Source of the DNA: an uncultured Acidimicrobiales bacterium
Lineage (GTDB): Bacteria; Actinomycetota; Acidimicrobiia; Acidimicrobiales; Aldehydirespiratoraceae
DNA: 6,390 bases
NCBI GenBank assembly: GCA_938091985.1
Contig: CALKOE010000429.1
Location: 1-6,390, forward strand
Direction: 5' to 3'
A model generated the notes under the pieces. The model was given only the letters and a program-made list of their open reading frames with translations, was not told where the DNA came from and did not search any database. A program made the translations under genes and the position numbers. Below are positions 5,654-6,390 of the stretch, one piece after another. The stretch's first letter is position 1; each line of letters begins with the position of its first letter.

Positions 5654-6390
5654 CAGTCCTCCACCCCTGCGGCTGCGTCGAGCGCAGCAGTCTTCGCCCA
5701 GCTGTAGTCGCCCTTGCCGGTCACCTTGCGAACAACCTCGCCCACGATCACGAGATCACGGGGCACCTTGTAGCCGGCGATCACCGAACGGCAGTGGTCA
5801 GCCAGGGCCTCCACGCTCGGAGCGACCGCCCCCTCGGCAAGCGAGACGACCGCAGCCACTCGCGACCCGAATCGCTCATCTGGCACACCGACGACCAACG
5901 CGTCGAACACCGCGGGGTGGCCCTTCACTGCGGCCTCCACCTCTTCGGGGAAGACCTTCTCGCCGCCGGTGTTGATCACCATCGAACCCCGCCCGAAGAC
6001 CGAGATGCTCCCGTCGGCCTCGACCGTCGCGAGATCGCCGGGCACGGAGTAGCGGACGCCGTCGATCGTCGGGAATGTCGCAGCCGTCTTCTCTTCGTCC
6101 TTCCAGTAGCCGAGGGGGATCCAGCCGCTCCGGGCGAGCTTGCCTCGCTCACCCGATCCCGGTTCGATCGGTTGCCCGTCGTCACCGATCACCGTCGTGT
6201 GCTCGTCGGACAACAGTTGCAGCGGCCCGGTGCCGTCGGCCGAGCGCTTGATCCGCCCCTGTCCTCCGGTCTCCGAGGCGCCGAAACGGTCGATCACCTT
6301 CGTTGCCGGCAGGTACTCCTCGAGCTCCGACTTCACCGCCGGCGAGAGGATCGCTCCCGATGACGAGACCAGACGAAGCGAGCTGAGGTC
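5653..6390 (-). CDS. Acyl-CoA synthetase (AMP-dependent ligase), C-terminal part, FadD19/FadD17-like; runs off the right edge
   Basis: The visible 245 residues are the C-terminal part of an ANL-superfamily acyl-CoA ligase, which activates carboxylic acids with ATP to acyl-AMP and then the CoA thioester. The frame is open to the window edge, beginning DLSSLRLVSSSGAILSP. Counting from the first visible residue: GASETGGQG (37-45) is the A5 motif; PGDLATVEADGSISVFGRG (117-135) has the ribose-binding Asp119 and the hinge region before Arg134; NTGGEKVFPEEVEAAVKGHP (140-159) is the A8 region; and KVTGKGDYSWAK (222-233) carries the A10 catalytic lysine K226. GGEKVFPEEVE with the ending TGKGDYSWAK resembles mycobacterial FadD19/FadD17 (steroid side-chain ligases) more than general fatty-acid ligases such as FadD1-type enzymes, but the acid-binding pocket is mostly outside the window. 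A full-length enzyme would be about 530-550 residues. Its stop overlaps the start of the double acyl-CoA dehydrogenase, making a coupled activation/dehydrogenation pair. Confidence 0.92.
   Translation of the reverse strand, partial: DLSSLRLVSSSGAILSPAVKSELEEYLPATKVIDRFGASETGGQGRIKRSADGTGPLQLLSDEHTTVIGDDGQPIEPGSGERGKLARSGWIPLGYWKDEEKTAATFPTIDGVRYSVPGDLATVEADGSISVFGRGSMVINTGGEKVFPEEVEAAVKGHPAVFDALVVGVPDERFGSRVAAVVSLAEGAVAPSVEALADHCRSVIAGYKVPRDLVIVGEVVRKVTGKGDYSWAKTAALDAAAGVED
5658..5662 (-). promoter_or_regulatory. Strong ribosome binding site of the fused acyl-CoA dehydrogenase
   Basis: GGAGG on the minus strand (5662-5658) lies 4 bases before the ATG at 5653-5651. It sits within the last codons of the synthetase gene, whose TGA (5655-5653) overlaps the ATG as ATGA. 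This supports the chosen start and translational coupling. Confidence 0.75.

Noticed and set aside
4749..5975. Long plus-strand open frame of about 400 codons across the dehydrogenase and synthetase
   Set aside because: It is antisense to two well-supported genes, rich in Arg/Pro/Ser as expected for a GC-rich shadow frame, shows no recognisable motif, and crosses the gene junction.

Overview
The window is GC-rich bacterial DNA with dense coding and very short or overlapping gene junctions. An LLM-class (F420-dependent type) oxidoreductase, a single-chain double acyl-CoA dehydrogenase of the mycobacterial FadE34 type, a FadD19/FadD17-like acyl-CoA synthetase and a lipoprotein with an Asp/Ser/Thr-rich linker together point to an actinobacterium. 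My best guess is the Acidimicrobiia/Ilumatobacter side rather than Mycobacterium, but that finer placement is an inference from protein style only. No rRNA, tRNA, CRISPR array, insertion sequence or phage gene is visible.

Region 1 (1-2644). A D-2-hydroxyacid dehydrogenase runs leftward off the window edge. Across a 40-base divergent intergenic region, an FGGY-family carbohydrate kinase (393-1730) runs rightward and overlaps an LLM-class oxidoreductase (1727-2644) by ATGA. These three genes look like a small sugar/polyol or hydroxyacid utilisation cluster: a kinase and a dehydrogenase back to back, plus a flavin/F420-type oxidoreductase. The substrate cannot be read from the sequence.

Region 2 (2632-6390), all leftward. 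In transcription order it holds an acyl-CoA synthetase (partial, upstream end outside the window), a 706-residue two-domain acyl-CoA dehydrogenase joined to it by an ATGA overlap, and, 49 bases further on, a secreted lipoprotein of unknown function. The synthetase would make an acyl-CoA and the dehydrogenase would introduce the alpha,beta double bond. The family resemblance (FadD19/17 plus FadE34) suggests bulky or branched substrates such as steroid side chains, but no ring-degradation gene is visible here to confirm it. Only the C-terminal half of the dehydrogenase has a plausible catalytic Glu (E570).

The two regions meet tail to tail at 2632-2644, where the coding sequences overlap by 13 bases inside a small perfect inverted repeat. 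The most noteworthy items are the half-active fused dehydrogenase and its partner, this overlapping stop/hairpin arrangement, the compact divergent promoter with opposing candidate -10 elements, and the repeat-bearing lipoprotein. I did not find a convincing, wholly new system.
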